From contig JARWIR010000003.1 of assembly GCA_029959085.1 (NCBI GenBank), positions 26,737,505 through 26,801,504 of the forward strand: 64,000 bases of DNA, in the 5' to 3' direction. Numbering within the stretch: position 1 is the stretch's first letter; each line of letters opens with the position of its first letter. The position numbers and the translations under genes were made by a program. Source of the DNA: Nemophila menziesii. Taxonomy: Eukaryota > Streptophyta > Magnoliopsida > Boraginales > Hydrophyllaceae. A model generated the notes under the pieces. It was not told the DNA's origin, made no database searches, and worked only from the letters and a program-made list of their open reading frames with translations. Below are positions 1-11,047 of this stretch, in pieces.

Positions 1-636
1 AAACTGGAAGAATAAAACCTTAAGAACTAATTACTATGAGGCAAGGATGATTTACAAGTGATATAAGGGTGTATTTATAGGTGTTTAGAAGACCTAATTC
101 GTTTTCTTGAGGAATAGTTAAGGTAATGGACTTCTAGCCCAACTCAAATTCGTATGGAAATAAAGATAAACACTGCTGCGTTGTTTTGGTCATAACTTCT
201 TTATTATTGGTCCGATTTTGCTCCACAAGATACCAAAAGAATCGCAACAGAATTATCTACACCCTTTAGGAGTAATCTACCAAAATCGGCCTCTTTATTA
301 GGTAAAAACGCCTATCTTTGCAGAATCCCAGATTTAGGCAGCTTTTCCTTTTCCATCTTTTTAGCAATTCTTTCCTTATCTCCAATTACCATGCATATCT
401 CTTTCCATAAGTTGTTGTCTTTGACTTGGACTCTAATTAATCTCCATAATTATCTTTAAAGCTACACACTAAATAAACAATTAAACCCAATATGCTCTAA
501 AAACATTATTTCTACAAATCAAGACACAAAATAGGAAAGTGCACTAAAACTCAAGAAAATCGACATTATTGACTTCTAAAACACTAAAAATGATGTCTCA
601 TCTTAACATAAATCTATCACAAATGAGGAGACATCA
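1..636 (-). repeat. 3' LTR of the young element (partial)
   Basis: Identical base for base to 8343-8978 when read by eye. On the plus strand it ends in ...GAGACATCA, so on the minus strand the LTR begins TGATGTCTCC, giving the canonical TG start. Roughly the distal 890 bp lies outside the window. Confidence 0.95.
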
Positions 637-1336
637 AGACCCCCAACTCAAAGTTGTATCGTCCCGATACAATAAAAGATAAAAACATAGGGAAGTCTAG
701 AAATACACACTTATAAAATTCTCAACACAAGGGAAAAAGCATAGCAGAATATATAGAATAAACCTAAAGCACATAACTCAGAAAATTTCATGCAATAATA
801 TTTATAAACTACATACCTGTACACTTCTCATATCCATAGTCAACACGGCTTGATTTCAAGATCAGATTAGTTTCGCAATGTAAGAAGGATTGGGACTTTA
901 CTCAGTTCCCCAAGAGAGCTATAGATTGTTCATCAAACCTCGCTAGTTTCCAATGATCCACTTAACTAATCTCTAATGGCTCAATCACTTCTCAATTACA
1001 TAACAAAGAATCACAAGGTCTTTAAGGTTGTAATGTAGGCTTAGGGACGGTATGATAGTATATTTGGATAATTTGGAGTGAGCTTTTGGCTCTCTCCTCA
1101 CTAGCCATCAACGAATCGCCCTAGAGCTTGAGTTACTCTCATAAACGTTTCTCACTCAACCCAATGAATTCCTTGATGCATAATTTAGCATCCCCAATAA
1201 CCCAATTAAGGCTTAAGATGTTCACATAAAAATCCACTTTGCCGGTCCGAATATATATATTTTCTTTTCTTTTCAAATCAATTCTCTTTTCTATAGCTAT
1301 GACTCTCTTTTAATGTTGAGATATCACGCTAATTTT

Positions 1337-1384
<48 letters not shown>

Positions 1385-2248
1385 CTTTAATGCCCTTGTT
1401 GGCAATATTAGCTCGAAGCTTCTTTTTCATTCACTATTACCCCGGCAAAGGGTTACAATACAATCCTGTGAATCATCATCAATAATAAGCTCAAAAATCC
1501 CAACATAATAACTCCCATAATGGTGGACCCACCACCCCAAACTCAAGCTAAAACAACTGTCTAAGCATCGCGATTCGAGTGCGGGTCATATGGAAAAGTC
1601 CTAAAATCTAAAGGATATGGCTTATAATGTGTTTCAATAAAAAGGCTTTAGAAAGGCTAGAAGGGGCTAAGAAGGATATAACTTTTAAACTCAAAAATCA
1701 CAAGGTGAGAAGGTATAAAAAGGCTTCAAAGGCTTAAAAATATGAAAGAACCGCCTTGATCACTTTCTACACTATGTAATTCAGAAAATTTCTTACCTTT
1801 AGCACTTTCATCAAATGGTTTTTCAACTAGCTTGGATCTCACGGCCTACACACTTCTCAAGGTTCCCTGAGATCGAACATACTTTCTATCGCATTGCTCA
1901 CTAATCTTTTCTTTACTATCAATGTGTGTTTTCCTGCAAATACTCAAAGCATACAAATACATAGCTCATAAACATATCACTCACTATCATTAATCTACTG
2001 AGCTTATGCTTTCAAGCTATTAAACACACTCTACATCTAATTCCCATGCATCAAAAATTTTAATTTCACTCAGAAAACAGAAAAATGGAGATGAGAGACA
2101 ACGAATCCCCACACCCCCAACTCAAAAATGAGCCGTGTCCCCACGACTCGAAAACAGAAATTAAAATTTGCAGATAGGCATATTTACAGAAATGGTAAGG
2201 AAGAAAGAGAACATACTCTCGAGGCTATTGCCTCGCATTATTTATATC
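637..2248 (-). other. 3' untranslated region and polypurine tract of the young element
   Basis: No coding frame is visible. The minus strand just before the LTR reads GAGTTGGGGGTCT, a plausible polypurine tract. A second GAGTTGGGGG run occurs near 2114-2123. The block contains a pure TA microsatellite at about 1339-1381. The whole block is recognisable, inverted and diverged, at 9604-11047 in the older copy. Confidence 0.75.
1339..1381. repeat. (TA)n microsatellite inside the retrotransposon
   Basis: About 21 uninterrupted TA units. The matching place in the older copy (around 10360) has only a short ATATAT run, so the expansion arose after the two copies diverged. Confidence 0.95.
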
Positions 2249-3423
2249 CTAGGTTGGAATTGCTGGACCTTTCGTTAATTGCTCAAGGAGTTTCATGATG
2301 TGCACTTGATTAGCGTTGATTTGTGCCACATCATTGACTAAGGAAGTTTGAGCTGCTTCAAATTTCGTTAAACGCTCCTCCATCTTCTCTTGCCAATATT
2401 GCTCCTTTTCTTCCTTCGAGACTTGAGTAGAACCCGCTCTTCGAAGACTTTCTTTGATCCATGCATTATCAATATAACTCATTTTGAACTCGAGTTTCTC
2501 TTCTTCACCCAATACTACATTCGCTTTTCGCACAAGACACGTGATCATAGTTGGAAATTTAACGTTATAAACCGATTTAGGAGAGACCGAAAATCGTATC
2601 ACCTCCTCATAGATCAACTGTGCCACATCAACTTCTTCTCCTCTCAAAATACAGTCCAACAGTAGCGCGTTCTTCATAGTTACATCCAAAGTTCTTGTGT
2701 TTCCAAAGACATTAGGAATAAGGAAATTGTGCCAAATTCTAGCATCTGCTTGAAGATATTTGTAAGGCCAAGGTGCCTTCAATTCTCCCTTATGTAATTG
2801 CACTTTCTCCTTGTGTAAAACATGCTCAAAAAGTAACTCCTTATCAAAGATTTTTCGTTTAGCAACTGCTTCCTCAAATTTGCAAAAACCTTTCAAATTC
2901 TGAAACTTGAAGTGGTTCCTAATCTCCTCAACTGTGAAAGGAACTAACTTTCCTCTTATCGGAACACAATCACTATCCGGCTAAAGAGGCCTAGATAGAA
3001 CTCCAAAACTAATTCAGGACATAATTCAGAACGGCTTACCATGAACGTAGACCAACCCAATTTCTCACCAAGCTCAAAGAATCTCTTGTATTCTCCATCT
3101 CTAATTTCCTCCTTGAATACTTTCTCATAGGCAAAAGGTAGTTCTTTTAATTGTTTCTCCGCAGAAATCTTCAAGGCCTTTGAAGTATCCACTTTCTCTA
3201 TAGGTATAGGATCTGGTTGAGGTTGTGTTCTTTCCTTTGCATAATAATAAAGCTTTTTACCATTACTATCATACGAAGGTTTCCCACTCTTCACTTTATC
3301 TTTACCCTTTGATTTAGAACTAGCATCTTTGTCAATTGATTTCTTCTTGTTTAAATCCAATCCCTTGTTACTCTTCACCTCCCTCTTGCTAGATAAGATT
3401 GTTGTTCTATTAGTCATCTTCAA
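2249..3423 (-). pseudogene. Second ORF of the young element, putative plant transposon protein domain, split by a frameshift
   Basis: Two minus-strand frames meet near 2975-2985. The first (3423-2956) starts MTNR two codons inside its ATG and is lysine/serine rich, then enters a domain with ELGEKLGW. The second (open through 2896-2249) carries ARIWHNFL, LLDCIL and FPTMITCLVRKA, which match the plant-specific 'putative plant transposon protein' domain found downstream of pol in Athila-like elements. Its C-terminus is a predicted coiled coil. The end of frame one runs into TAA while frame two is already open upstream of its first ATG, so a single small indel near the CTCTTTAGCC stretch explains the break. 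No signal peptide or membrane segment is obvious, so an envelope role is unsupported. Confidence 0.75.
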
Positions 3424-3429
3424 TTAACC

Positions 3430-4440
3430 CCCAACTCAAAGCTTTAGCAACACTTGAATTTTAACTCTTGAATTAATGGATGAATAAGCTTGATTTGGCC
3501 TAGGATGGGTGAATTGGTGATGAATCTCTATGTGGGTGAGGATGATTTGTAATGGGTAGGCTTGGATTTTAGAAATTGTGTGATGAATTTGTGAAATTTG
3601 GCTCTTTGATTCTTCAATTTGAATGAATTTGGTGATGATTGGTAGCTTGATTTTCTCTTGTAATGATGTGGAGAGAAGGTTTGATGTGTTTTCCTTGATG
3701 ATTGGGTAGTGTTTTGGTGATTGGTGAAGGTTTTGATGAACTTCAATGGAGTTAGGAGAGTTGTGGAGAAGAAAGAGAGGGTTAAGGTTTAATAAATTCG
3801 GAATAATAGCTTTAATACATCCTTTATAACTCAATCCCGTAACTTTCTCTCTCCTCTGGCGGCGCTGCGGACTACCCCTGCGGACCATGGGGTGCACCGC
3901 GGGGTAGTCCGTGACATCTGATGCTCGAAAATTTTTGCTCACTGACCTAAACCCGTGGTAGGACCCCGTGGTACGGGTTTTTGGCTCGCGGACTAGGGTC
4001 CGGTGTACCAGAGGGTACATCGCGGCTTCTGTTGTCAACTCCGACAAAATACCCGTGGTGCTCACCCCGTGGTACGGGTTTTTGGGGCGCGGACCATGGC
4101 GCGGTGCACCGCGGGGTAGTCCGTGGATTTTTTCTTGTTTCTGGATCAAACCCGCGGTAGCAACCCGTGGTACGGGTTTTGACCTCGCGGACCATCCCTG
4201 CGGACCATGGGGTAGTCCGTGAGGGTAGTCCGCGGGGTGCTTTCTTGCGCTCAAAAAATTTTCCTCGCGTTCCCTAACTTGATTTCTCCGATTCCTACAC
4301 ACCAAAAACACTAATACCTTTCTCAAATATGCATTATCAACTAAAAACAACTAAAATAAACTTAAACTAAGAATGTAAAAGACATGAAAACATAAAAAAA
4401 CTTCGGGTTGTCTCCCGAACAGCACTTTTGTTTAACGTCT
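3430..4440. repeat. Spacer with GC-rich, hairpin-prone short repeats
   Basis: Between the two ORFs of the young element, 3850-4240 is strikingly GC-rich in an AT-rich window. It reiterates near-palindromic words such as ACCCGTGGTACGGGTTTT (around 3965, 4065 and 4160) and GCGGACCATGG paired with GGTAGTCCG. A long minus-strand frame (4350-3436) crosses it, but it is biased by the repeats and matches nothing recognised. At 4400-4450 the minus strand reads GTTAAACAAAAGTGCTG followed by GGGAGACAACCCGAAG, resembling a conserved block seen after pol in Athila/Ogre-type elements (recalled, not searched). Confidence 0.7.
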
Positions 4441-4465
4441 TTCAAAGTTAGACGTGTTACCTTTG

Positions 4466-7315
4466 TCAAGATTTGCGAATATAGCCTCCCCAACAACGAG
4501 TAAGGCTATGAACGTCAACTAATCTGCGCTTGACCCCAGTTTTGGGGCGAATTTCTATCACCTTGGCTGAAACAACCTTCGTGACAATGAATGGTCCCAT
4601 CCACGAGTCTTTGAAACTTCGTGGCCTGTTCTCGCGTTTGTGGGCTTTCCATAGGACTTCATGGCCAACCCCAAACTCAATGTTTGGCTCAGTGTCCACA
4701 GGTTTTAAGTGGATCTCCTCAGGAGGGACTTTGTGATGTGAAAGGCTGTGGATGATAGGTACGGTGGGATCCAACTTCCTCGGTTTCTTACCCAAGACAT
4801 AGAAGGTCTCAGATACATTTTTAGCATGAAGGGTGATGGTCCCATCTTGGAAGTTGATCACACTTTGACTTGTGGCCATGAAGGGCCGTCCAAGTATGAT
4901 CGGAACCTGCTTATCTGCATCAAACTCAAGAATAACAAAGTCAGTAGGGATGGCGATATTACCTGCACGGACTAAGACGTCCTCCACTGTTCCCCATGTC
5001 CTCTTCACTGAGTTGTCAGCAAACTGCAACTTCACTGGAGTTTTCTCGTATTTCTGAAGTCCAAGTCTCTCGAACACGGACTTAGGCATAAGATTCACAC
5101 CAGAACCCACATCGTACATTGCTTTCACTTTGAGCCTACCATGTAATTGAATAGGAAGGTTGAAACTTCCTGGATCTTTAAGCTTTAATGGTAGCTCTTT
5201 CTCACTTCTTCTTGAAACCCTCAGGTTCTCTCTTGGGACCTCTACACTCGCCTCTTTTTCAGGAATAACTTGCGTAAAAACTTGTTGCGGTGTAAGTCCT
5301 TTCTTCGCAATCTCAAGCATTTGGGCGTTTATATTTTCAGGTTGGTACGCCCCTACAAATGTCTTGAGAGCAGTGTCATCTTTAGGATTTGTATCAGGAA
5401 TAGTTGATGACACTGGTTGAACACTAGGTGGCGATTCCACCTTTTCTTCTTCTTTCTTCTCTAGCACAGCAGGTGCCACTTCATCTTCTTTCGATTCTTC
5501 TTTTGAGGCTTCTTCCTCTTTCTCTCTCGCTAACTCTGCTGCATACTCTACCATCGATCGCATCTCCTCTTGCACCTTTCTCAGTAACTCTATGAACTCG
5601 TCTCTCTCTTCATCGCTCTCCAAACAAACTTCTAAACAGTCAGATTCCTCGGGGTTAGACTCGGTTGGTTCTTCTTCAATACTGGGAACTTCCACGGCAC
5701 TAATGGCAGCATGTGGTGCTTCCTCTTTCTTTTCCGTAATCTCAAGACATATAGCCTTGCAAGCTTCGAACTCATCCTTGTCTTCACCTCCTTCGATTGC
5801 CTTCACTTCCTTTTGTTCTACAACACTTGTTAACACTTTGTTTAACTGTGTTACTTGAGTAGTTAGCATCTGAAGTATGGCATCATGTCCTCTGACCTTC
5901 TCGTCTTGAGCATTTATAGTTGTGTTCAAACGGTCTAGAGCTTGTACAATCTGTGTATTGTCCATAGATCCTTCTTGTGGATATTGAGGTAAAGCTTTTT
6001 GATCTAAAGTATCGGTATAGGCGTCTTGAGCAGGTTGTTGTGGAGGAGTAGGTCGATTCTGATATTGGTTTTGATACTGACCTATCTGTTGGTAAGAGTT
6101 GTTCTGGGGACGCGATTGATATTGACCAGGATTGGCGGCCCCTTGCGGATTTGAATACTGCATACCCGGATGGTTGCGGTTGCCCCATCGGTTGGATATA
6201 AAGTAAACAGATTGCGGATTTGATTCACACTCTTCCCATGAATGATCGTTCACTCCACATTGTTGACAACCTTGTGCCTCTTGAACTACCTTTGTAGCAG
6301 CTAAATTCTTCTCCATCGCGATTTTCAGCTCCTTGATTTGATTTTCTAAAGAGGATATTTGAGCTGAATTCGCAGTTTCTGCATCTAAACGAAGCGTTCC
6401 TCGGGTCTTTGCTACAGAAGCTCGCGTTGAAGGCCAACTTCTTTCTTGTTCCATAATATTTTCCAACAACTCGGAAGCTTCATTATGATTCATGGACACA
6501 AAATTACCCTTTCCGATGTTATCCACCTTTTCTCTACCTCTATCATTAAGTCCTTCATAGAATATAGCAAGTTGTAGAGCAGGTGTATAACCATGGAGCG
6601 GACATCTGGCTAATTTTTGTTGAAACCTTGTCCATGCTTCTCCCACTGTTTCTTCATCTTCTTGAGAAAATCTTGCAAGCTCGGTTTGATCTTTAAGTCT
6701 CATGCTCTTCGGATAAAATCGGTTAAAGAATGCGGCTTGAAGCTCTCTCCAAGAGTGTATGGTTCCATGTGGTTGTCTCTCTAGCCAATCGCTAGCTCTT
6801 CTGGTCAAGAAAAACGAAAACATATGACAATACAGTTGCTCGCGTGTAATGCCAGGAGTAATGTAGGCATCACAAATCTGCATAAACTTCTGAATCGCTT
6901 TTACCGGATCTTGAATTGCAGTACCAGTATAGAGTCCGAAACTTTGAAATTGACTAAGCATACCCGGATCGGGTCTAAATTTGATATTCGGAATCTCAGG
7001 AGGGCGGTAACCGATGGGTTGAACATGGAATGGTACATTAAGACCAGGTAGATCTTGTTCAACTCGGTTCTGTTGATTATTCTGCCCATTACCTTCTCCT
7101 ACTGGTAATTGTACACCAGGTGGAATGTATGCTGGAGGTCCTCCTGGTGCAAAGTAGACTAACTCCGGATCATTAACTTGTTCTGCCATAACTCTCCTCA
7201 AGGTTCTTTCCTCACGAATTCGTTTGTTATAAGCTCTGAAGCTCCTCTCAGGCTCCGGTAAGGGAGGCCAAGAATTAAACACTGTGAAAACCTGAAAAAG
7301 AATAAAGCAACCCAA
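4466..7315 (-). CDS. Gag-protease polyprotein fused in frame to an integrase C-terminal piece
   Basis: The reading frame is 949 codons with no stop. Residues about 130-265 form a retrotransposon gag domain (SDWLERQPHG, EAWTRFQQKLARCPLHGY). A zinc knuckle of type C-x2-C-x4-H-x4-C lies at about 350-363. A glutamate-rich linker follows. A retropepsin-like domain lies at about 720-815 with YDVGSGVNLMP (active-site D near 735, in DVGS rather than the usual D-S/T-G) and IILGRPFM. From about 879 the chain reads FGVGHEVLWK ... WMGPFIVTKV ... RRLVDVHSL, which fits the GPF/Y module at the integrase C-terminus. RT, RNase H and the integrase catalytic core are absent, and the deletion joint (between about 4680 and 4800) keeps the frame. 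The start could be residue 1 or the internal MAEQ at about 43. An intact frame plus identical LTRs argue for recent purifying selection or very recent insertion. Confidence 0.85.
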   Translation of the reverse strand: MGCFILFQVFTVFNSWPPLPEPERSFRAYNKRIREERTLRRVMAEQVNDPELVYFAPGGPPAYIPPGVQLPVGEGNGQNNQQNRVEQDLPGLNVPFHVQPIGYRPPEIPNIKFRPDPGMLSQFQSFGLYTGTAIQDPVKAIQKFMQICDAYITPGITREQLYCHMFSFFLTRRASDWLERQPHGTIHSWRELQAAFFNRFYPKSMRLKDQTELARFSQEDEETVGEAWTRFQQKLARCPLHGYTPALQLAIFYEGLNDRGREKVDNIGKGNFVSMNHNEASELLENIMEQERSWPSTRASVAKTRGTLRLDAETANSAQISSLENQIKELKIAMEKNLAATKVVQEAQGCQQCGVNDHSWEECESNPQSVYFISNRWGNRNHPGMQYSNPQGAANPGQYQSRPQNNSYQQIGQYQNQYQNRPTPPQQPAQDAYTDTLDQKALPQYPQEGSMDNTQIVQALDRLNTTINAQDEKVRGHDAILQMLTTQVTQLNKVLTSVVEQKEVKAIEGGEDKDEFEACKAICLEITEKKEEAPHAAISAVEVPSIEEEPTESNPEESDCLEVCLESDEERDEFIELLRKVQEEMRSMVEYAAELAREKEEEASKEESKEDEVAPAVLEKKEEEKVESPPSVQPVSSTIPDTNPKDDTALKTFVGAYQPENINAQMLEIAKKGLTPQQVFTQVIPEKEASVEVPRENLRVSRRSEKELPLKLKDPGSFNLPIQLHGRLKVKAMYDVGSGVNLMPKSVFERLGLQKYEKTPVKLQFADNSVKRTWGTVEDVLVRAGNIAIPTDFVILEFDADKQVPIILGRPFMATSQSVINFQDGTITLHAKNVSETFYVLGKKPRKLDPTVPIIHSLSHHKVPPEEIHLKPVDTEPNIEFGVGHEVLWKAHKRENRPRSFKDSWMGPFIVTKVVSAKVIEIRPKTGVKRRLVDVHSLTRCWGGYIRKS

Positions 7316-7423
7316 GCGTAAATCTGGAAAAATAAAGACTAAAACTAAACTAAAAACTGAAAAGTAAAAACTAATTAAAAACTAAAACTCGAAATAGATA
7401 ACCCACACGCTAACGAGACACAA

Positions 7424-7442
7424 GTCCCCGACAGCGGCGCCA
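7424..7442 (-). other. Primer binding site
   Basis: The minus strand reads TGGCGCCGCTGTCGGGGAC, six bases after the LTR end. This is the TGGCGCCG-type site typical of Athila/Tat elements, usually ascribed to tRNA-Asp or tRNA-Arg priming. It fixes the element's orientation. Confidence 0.85.
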
Positions 7443-7448
7443 AAAACT

Positions 7449-8978
7449 TGGTGTCGCCTAGGGTGTGATAAAAATAAGATCAATTTAAGTATGGAAAACT
7501 ATGCACTCTCACCCTCGACAGGCACAGTACTGCAAGTATTACAGGACGTGTGCAAGTTTTAATGATAAGTAGAGTTCGTTCTCAGGGACTTAAGTGTGTT
7601 AATCGCGTAGGAACAGATAACGAGTAAAAGTAAATAATTAGAAAACAGAAAATTAAATATTTGGTTTTCGAATTTTATGAATTAAAACTAAATTAAAGCT
7701 AGGAAAATAAAGACAATAAAGTAAAAGATTAAGAATATGAGATGAGAAGTATAGCTTAGGTTTTGCTAGTATGCACTAATCCTTCTAATTCTATCTATAG
7801 ATCTAGTTCATAAGGGAGAATATTAGCTCTTGGTAATACTTAGTCAGGATTCTAAATTCCACTACCTTAGACCTTGAGAGCGACTAAGGGGGCTACGTCA
7901 CAACCAAGAAGTGATTTAAAATAGGGTTATCAAACGCCACTAAGGCCCTAAGCAAATACTGCAAGTCTTGGTGATACTGTGGTTAAAACAAACCTTAATG
8001 ACTATCTAGTTAGAAGTATGTTTTGTCAGAACTGCTATCGACACTAGACATTATGTGGTGGTTCAATAGTTAAACACCCTGTCAAGGTGACCATCTAACT
8101 ACTATTAAAACAATCCTAAAGTGATCAGTTCTAGGAAAGACATTAAATCAAAACACATAAGTAAATATAAAGTAAGAAGCTAATATCAGATTAAAACATA
8201 TAATTCCCAAAGAAACTTAGATAGAAGAATTAGAATTCATAGATTATACATATGCAAAACCCAAGCTATGGGAGGTTTAGTTCATACCTGAAAGAAATAA
8301 ACTAAAAGAAATAATAAAAGACATCATCTTGCTTTCTACAATAAACTGGAAGAATAAAACCTTAAGAACTAATTACTATGAGGCAAGGATGATTTACAAG
8401 TGATATAAGGGTGTATTTATAGGTGTTTAGAAGACCTAATTCGTTTTCTTGAGGAATAGTTAAGGTAATGGACTTCTAGCCCAACTCAAATTCGTATGGA
8501 AATAAAGATAAACACTGCTGCGTTGTTTTGGTCATAACTTCTTTATTATTGGTCCGATTTTGCTCCACAAGATACCAAAAGAATCGCAACAGAATTATCT
8601 ACACCCTTTAGGAGTAATCTACCAAAATCGGCCTCTTTATTAGGTAAAAACGCCTATCTTTGCAGAATCCCAGATTTAGGCAGCTTTTCCTTTTCCATCT
8701 TTTTAGCAATTCTTTCCTTATCTCCAATTACCATGCATATCTCTTTCCATAAGTTGTTGTCTTTGACTTGGACTCTAATTAATCTCCATAATTATCTTTA
8801 AAGCTACACACTAAATAAACAATTAAACCCAATATGCTCTAAAAACATTATTTCTACAAATCAAGACACAAAATAGGAAAGTGCACTAAAACTCAAGAAA
8901 ATCGACATTATTGACTTCTAAAACACTAAAAATGATGTCTCATCTTAACATAAATCTATCACAAATGAGGAGACATCA
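7449..8978 (-). repeat. 5' LTR of the young element (complete, about 1.53 kb)
   Basis: Bounded by TG at 7449 and CA at 8978 on the plus strand (TG..CA on either strand). It holds the promoter that would transcribe the element towards lower coordinates. The flank from 8979 reads CCAAG, the expected right copy of a 5-bp target duplication; the left copy is outside the window. Confidence 0.9.
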
Positions 8979-9062
8979 CCAAGCAACAACATCAAGCTAA
9001 ACCAATTTTTCTTAAACTTTTAATCCATCCTTGGTATAACTTGAGTTGTGGGTGAATCAAGC

Positions 9063-9536
9063 ATGACTAACAGATCTGAAGCTATGGAATACAAGAGAAA
9101 GTGCTCAATCCTTGGGAAGAATAAGAAATTGCCTGGAGCCACCATTGAAAAACCCATCAATCTTGATGAGGTTTCTGAAGAAACAAAAGAACAGGCACCT
9201 GAACAACCACTACCAAAGAAGAGATTAACTGCTAGAATGTCCATACCATCAAGGAGGCCTTTGAATAAAATAAAAATTCAAGACCAAGGTTCTTCTACCT
9301 CTTCCTCTGAAATTGTTTATGATCTTCCTCCTTGGGCTATCAAGTTACAGAACGAAGTTGAAAGATTACGTGAAGATAACAAAGACCTTTTGGCAGAAGT
9401 CATACAGTTGGAAACACAGGTAGAAAATTTTACCTTGTATAAGGATGTTGATGATTATACCGATCCTTCGGATGACGAGGACGATATGATGGATCTCTAT
9501 GGCAGCCAGGTAGGTCATTCTAATTTTTCTCAATAG
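9063..9536 (+). CDS. Second ORF of the older element, lacking the plant transposon protein domain
   Basis: It starts MTNRS, matching MTNRT of the corresponding ORF in the young element, and is preceded by a similar TTGAGTTG-rich leader. A frame of 157 codons from the ATG at 9063 contains basic segments (KKRLTARM), a heptad-like coiled coil around LQNEVERLREDNKDLL, and an acidic tail (DPSDDEDDMMD). The central domain with FPTMITCLVRKA is missing. It may be an internally deleted variant or a distinct subfamily protein. Function unknown. Confidence 0.55.
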   Translation: MTNRSEAMEYKRKCSILGKNKKLPGATIEKPINLDEVSEETKEQAPEQPLPKKRLTARMSIPSRRPLNKIKIQDQGSSTSSSEIVYDLPPWAIKLQNEVERLREDNKDLLAEVIQLETQVENFTLYKDVDDYTDPSDDEDDMMDLYGSQVGHSNFSQ

Positions 9537-11047
9537 CTTGTATGCATTAGGTAGTTTAGTTAGTTTTATTTTAAATTTTATTTCTTTCCTGAGTCTTTTT
9601 CGAGTCGTGGGGACACGGCTCACTTTTGAGTTGGGGGTGGGGATTCGTTGTCCTCATCTTCTTTTCGTTTTTGCATAAAATTTAAATTTTTTAGGTTGAA
9701 TTAAGGCATAGAATATCTTGAATGTACCTATTTGAGCATGATTTTATTAGGTCAATGATAGTAGGTAGTATGCTTTTGAAAGATGAAAACAAAATTGTTT
9801 ACATGCATGTATGAAAACAGGAAATAAAGGATAGAAAAGTTAATGAGCAATGCTAAGAAATCACGTTGAAACTTAGGAATAGTTATTTGGTGTGTAGAAC
9901 GTGAGGTTTAAAATTAGTTGAAAACCCACTTGTCTATGAACTAATAATGAAAACGTAACGAAATCCGGTAGTTAGAAAAATGACTAAGGCAGTTCTTTCA
10001 TGATAAAACACTTGAAGCCTTTAGACTTTCTCACCCTTTTGTTTGATATTATTGTTATTTATCCGTCTTAGCCCCTCTGAGCCTTTCTAAAGCCTTTATT
10101 GAAACACATTATAATCCATACCCTAGTTTTTAGGACTTATCTATATGACTCGCACTCGAATCACAAATCCTGAGACACTCGTTTTAGAGCTTGAGTTTGG
10201 GGTGGTGGGTTTCATCATTAGGGAACTTTGGGAATGGGAATTATCTTTGTGATTTTATTGATGATAAATTGTTATTATTGTAACCCTTTGCCGGGGTAAT
10301 AGTGAATGAAAAAGAAGCTACGAGCTAATTTTGCCAACAAGGGCAGTAAAAAGAAAGAATATATATATGAAAAAAATAGTATGATATCTCAACATCAAAA
10401 GAGAATCATAGCTATACAAAAGAAAAAAATTGATGTGAAAAGAAAATATATATTCGGACCGGCAAGGTGGATTTTATATCATCAAAGGTTTTAATTGGGA
10501 TTATTGGGGATGCACATCAAAAGCATCAATAAATTGGGTTGAGTGAGAACATCTTCGAGTGAAAACTCAAGCTCTAGGGCGATTCGTTGATGGCTAGTGA
10601 GGAGAGAGCCAAAAGCTCACTTTTCATTATCCAAAAATACCACACCCGTCCTTAAGCCAAGTTATAACCAAGACCTTAGGATTTCTAACTACTAGATGGA
10701 GAAACAATTGAGCTATTAGGTAGTAGGTAAGTGGACCATTGGATGCTGTATTTGGGACCTATGAACAACCTATAGCCATTAACCTGAACTAAGTTATCAT
10801 CCTCTCCTTCTGGCATTGCGAAATTAATCTTAACTTGAATTTATGGATTGTTGATTACATGTATATTAGGCATATTTGTGCATTATTTCTTGAGCATTAC
10901 TACATGAGATTTTTTGGATTTTATGCTCTAGGATCATTCATTATATTTTGTTCTTGTTCTCCTCCGACTTCTTCTTGTTTATTTTGACTACCCTACTGTT
11001 CTTTACTTTTATTGTATCGGGACGATACAACTTTGAGTATGGGGTCT
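9537..11047 (+). other. 3' untranslated region of the older element
   Basis: Non-coding. Homologous to 637-2248 inverted. Ends in GAGTATGGGGTCT, a decayed polypurine tract directly before the LTR. Confidence 0.7.

Larger units (their letters stand above)
1..8978 (-). mobile_element. Young non-autonomous Athila/Tat-like Ty3-gypsy LTR retrotransposon, left end outside the window
   Basis: The sequence at 1-636 recurs exactly at 8343-8978, in the same orientation. These are the two LTRs, the left one cut by the window edge. Read on the minus strand the order is 5' LTR (8978-7449), primer binding site (7442-7424), gag-protease ORF (7315-4466), GC-rich spacer, a broken second ORF (3423-2249), a long 3' untranslated stretch, a purine-rich tract next to 637, and the 3' LTR. 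No reverse transcriptase, RNase H or integrase core is present, so the copy must have moved with enzymes supplied by another element. If both LTRs are full length the element is about 9.9 kb and ends roughly 0.9 kb left of the window. The class follows from the PBS, the gag fold and the plant-transposon-protein ORF; the exact clade is an inference. Confidence 0.92.

Noticed and set aside
2249..3423. Envelope gene of the Athila-like element
   Set aside because: No signal peptide or membrane segment; the motifs fit the plant transposon protein domain instead.
3436..4350. 304-codon minus-strand frame
   Set aside because: It crosses the GC-rich repeat array and has repeat-driven composition with no recognisable domain.
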